Positions 62,213 through 64,000 of a DNA stretch of 64,000 bases are shown here, piece by piece. The position numbers were made by a program, and so were the translations under genes. The DNA comes from UBA8079 sp049601915 (lineage in GTDB: Bacteria; Pseudomonadota; Alphaproteobacteria; UBA6615). The notes beneath the pieces were generated by a model, which had not been told where the DNA came from, did not search any database, and saw only the letters and a program-made list of their open reading frames with translations. How positions within the stretch are numbered: position 1 is the first letter of the stretch; every line of letters starts with the position of its first letter. The stretch spans positions 82,702 to 146,701 of the forward strand of contig JBMYRB010000006.1 of the NCBI GenBank assembly GCA_049601915.1, in the 5' to 3' direction.

Positions 62213-62677
62213 CTACCGGTTGGCGGGGTTGCCGACAAGGTCGCCCGCGCCGCCGAACCGGCCGACATTACCGAACAGTTGCTGGATCAATGAAAATTCG
62301 TTGCCCGCGGTCGGCGTTACCCGGCTGACCAGCTCGACTTCGCGGCGGTCATTCTCGGTGTAGGTGAAGACATCCTCCACGACTTCGTTTCCATCAAACA
62401 CGATAGCGATGATTTTTCGTTCAAGAAGTTCCGGTTCAAAGAACGCTACGGTTTCAGTCCGTTCGGACATGTAGTACCAGATGTTGGTGCGAAACACGCC
62501 TTCGGTCGAGGGGCTTCCCAGCGCCAGTTGCACGTCACGCTTGTCGGTTTGACCGGGCTCTATCGTGGCAAGCGCATCAGGGTCTGGCTCATGGCCATGC
62601 ACAGTAATGAGAGGCGAGCAGGCGCTTAGTGCCGCAAGCAGAACAAGGATACGACCGTGTCGGACAAACAATTTCAT
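62213..62677 (-). CDS. bamE: Outer membrane protein assembly factor BamE
   Basis: Lipoprotein of the BAM complex. The 154-residue protein has a lipobox (LLAALSAC, Cys20), ALATIEPGQTDKRDVQLALGSPSTEG, VFRTNIWYYMSERTETVAFFEPELLERKIIAIVF and a variable Gly-rich end. This is the SmpA/OmlA signature. It diverges from the cytochrome bc1 chaperone gene, a pairing conserved across alphaproteobacteria. Confidence 0.93.
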   Translation of the reverse strand: MKLFVRHGRILVLLAALSACSPLITVHGHEPDPDALATIEPGQTDKRDVQLALGSPSTEGVFRTNIWYYMSERTETVAFFEPELLERKIIAIVFDGNEVVEDVFTYTENDRREVELVSRVTPTAGNEFSLIQQLFGNVGRFGGAGDLVGNPANR

Positions 62678-62796
62678 CGGGCAGACAGTTCCTCAGTTCG
62701 CGTTGTGGTGGGTCAGATCGGGCAGGACGATGGCACTCGCCGTTTCGCCATGTCAACCGGTGCGGTGAAGAGCAAAAATACGATGCGCAAACTGAC

Positions 62797-63363
62797 ATGA
62801 TGAACTGGATTCGAGAACGCAAACAGCGACGGGAATTGGCCGCGCGGCTGCTTGAGGTCGTGATCGACCAGGCGCGCTGTCCGGCTTTCTATGCCTCTTA
62901 TGGTGTTCCCGACACCATGCTGGGCCGTTATGAGATGGTTTGTCTGCACGCCTATATTCTGCTGCGGCGCTTGAAGCGAGCCGGCGGACAGGGGCCGCGC
63001 GTCGCGCAAACGCTGCATGACCAGATATTCGACGATTTCGATGTCGCGTTGCGCGAGGTGGGGCTTGGCGATATGGGGATCGGCAAACGGATTAAGAAAC
63101 TCGCGCGCAATTTGCACGGACGGATCTCGGCCTACGAGCGCGGGCTGGAGGTCGGCGATGCGGAGATGGCCGCTGCCCTGCGCCGCAACCTTTATGCCAG
63201 TGCAGACCCCTCGGATGCCGAAGTGACGGCGATGATCGCGTATGTACGCGGCGCGCGAGACGCAGTCGATGCATGTGCACCCGAAGCATTGTGGGAGGCA
63301 CGGACGGTGTTTCCCGATCCGGGATCGGTCGGCGGTACGGCAGCCCGGGAAGGTGGCGCATGA
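62797..63363 (+). CDS. Ubiquinol-cytochrome c chaperone family protein
   Basis: CBP3-type chaperone (PF03981) for assembling the cytochrome bc1 complex. The 188-residue protein has ARLLEVVIDQARCPAFYASYGVPDTMLGRYEMVCLHAYILLRRLKRAG, LHDQIFDDFDVALREVGLGDMGIGKRIKKLARNLHGRISAYERGL, all family hallmarks. The ATG at 62797 is doubled (ATGATG); an upstream open frame to 62629 has no homology. Its stop overlaps the DUF177 start (ATGA). Confidence 0.92.
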   Translation: MMNWIRERKQRRELAARLLEVVIDQARCPAFYASYGVPDTMLGRYEMVCLHAYILLRRLKRAGGQGPRVAQTLHDQIFDDFDVALREVGLGDMGIGKRIKKLARNLHGRISAYERGLEVGDAEMAAALRRNLYASADPSDAEVTAMIAYVRGARDAVDACAPEALWEARTVFPDPGSVGGTAAREGGA

Positions 63364-63875
63364 ATGAGACCGTCAACCCGGAACTATTGAGATGCATCTC
63401 AATCGCGGAATTGTTGCCGGCCGAGCGTCTGGTGGAAAAAATCCACGTGGACAAGGTCGAATGCACCGCGATTGCCGAGCGTCTCGGCATCCTGTCGATC
63501 GAAAACATGACGATAGACCTGGAGCTGTTTCGCGATCTCACGGGCGATGTGAACTTGGTCGGGCGGATCGATGCAGACATTGTCCAGGCGTGTGTCGTCA
63601 CGCTGGAACCGGTGGCACAACATATCGATGCACCGATTTATCAGCGGTTTTCCGGCCGTGCGGAGGATAATGAGGGCGAAGACGAGGATCCTGTGGAGCC
63701 TATTGTGGAAGACGCAATCGAGGTGGGTGACGTGATCGTCCAGAACCTGTCACTCGTGCTGGACCTGTATCCACGTGCGCCGGGTGCAGAGTTTGAAGAG
63801 GTTGATGACGAGGCCGGAAAACCGACCGGCCCCTTCGCCGCGTTGGCCGCATTGCGTGACGATGACAAAAAATAA
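63360..63875 (+). CDS. YceD/DUF177 family protein
   Basis: DUF177 proteins are linked with 23S rRNA maturation and usually lie next to rpmF or plsX. The 171-residue product has an N-terminal beta-rich region, GDVNLVGRIDADIVQACVVTLEPVAQHIDAPI (the conserved Cys here reads QACVVTLEP) and an acidic loop, ending LVLDLYPRAPGAEF and GPFAALAALRDDDKK. It is translationally coupled to the bc1 chaperone gene. plsX would be expected next, beyond the window. Confidence 0.9.
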   Translation: MNETVNPELLRCISIAELLPAERLVEKIHVDKVECTAIAERLGILSIENMTIDLELFRDLTGDVNLVGRIDADIVQACVVTLEPVAQHIDAPIYQRFSGRAEDNEGEDEDPVEPIVEDAIEVGDVIVQNLSLVLDLYPRAPGAEFEEVDDEAGKPTGPFAALAALRDDDKK

Positions 63876-64000
63876 CTCGTATTCATCAATGTTTTCCGTC
63901 AGAAAACTTGCGATTCGCTTGCCCAGCGGTGCATTTTTGGATAATTAGCAGCCGCCTCCCGGCATGCTCAGATAATTTATACTTCCCGCGAAAGGGAATC
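63876..64000. other. Window end, no gene
   Basis: No gene visible. A 6-base-pair inverted repeat (GTTTTC 63891-63896, GAAAAC 63902-63907) follows DUF177, then AT-rich DNA with GATAAT-like hexamers that could start the next transcript. Confidence 0.4.

Overview
The window is a gene-dense, GC-rich stretch of an alphaproteobacterial chromosome, most likely from a Rhodospirillales-like lineage. Markers are an NDUFA12-type complex I accessory protein, a MucR/Ros regulator, an RpoH-type sigma factor, a ubiquinol-cytochrome c chaperone beside DUF177, the lepB-rnc-era-recO order, a single B12-dependent ribonucleotide reductase with NrdR, and a RibB protein carrying a dead cyclohydrolase domain. I see no rRNA, tRNA, CRISPR array, prophage or insertion sequence. 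Nearly everything reads as vertically inherited housekeeping DNA. Species cannot be named from sequence alone.

Layout. 0-7 kb: sugar-nucleotide genes (ugd, cut by the window edge, and a phosphomannomutase), a flavin monooxygenase, a DacA-type carboxypeptidase, a lipoprotein and an alpha/beta hydrolase. 7-11 kb: a phasin with a clear promoter and terminator, then clpS-clpA and a wrecked acetyltransferase. 11-18 kb, minus strand: ridA, a CDF metal exporter and a FemAB-like acetyltransferase, then nrdJ. 18-23 kb: NDUFA12, two MlaD proteins and DUF2155 run into the opposing operon aroQ-accB-accC-aat. 23-27 kb: a PLP decarboxylase, a MarR regulator with a good operator, a dead 4-hydroxyphenylpyruvate dioxygenase, a uracil-DNA glycosylase and folK. 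27-37 kb: rpoZ, the (p)ppGpp enzyme, pdxJ-acpS, lepB-rnc-era-recO, parC, bioY. 37-42 kb: a TakP-like TRAP transporter whose large permease has a very long C-terminal extension. 42-46 kb: bpt, a motB fragment, a membrane protein, hemB and a marR fragment. 46-50 kb: rpoH, a MarR regulator with a cysteine-rich tail, glutaryl-CoA dehydrogenase, a cupin, and mucR with a G9 ribosome-binding site. 50-58 kb: rpiB, glyA, nrdR, ribD, ribE, ribB, ribH, nusB, thiL. 58-64 kb: two FliL-like membrane proteins, an MFS permease, hppA, then bamE diverging from the cytochrome bc1 chaperone and DUF177.

How the genes work together. ClpS, ClpA, Aat and Bpt form the effector branch of the bacterial N-degron pathway and all lie within 36 kb. 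AccB/AccC and the biotin importer BioY share biotin use. NrdR and NrdJ are a regulator and its likely target. RpoH, the (p)ppGpp enzyme, omega and phasin point to stress and carbon-storage control.

No clearly new multi-gene system was found. The most notable points are four decayed or truncated genes (GNAT, hpd, motB, marR), the hpd pseudogene that still has an intact regulator and operator, the cysteine-tailed MarR protein with direct repeats upstream, the extended TRAP permease, and a MucR that has lost most zinc-ligand positions.
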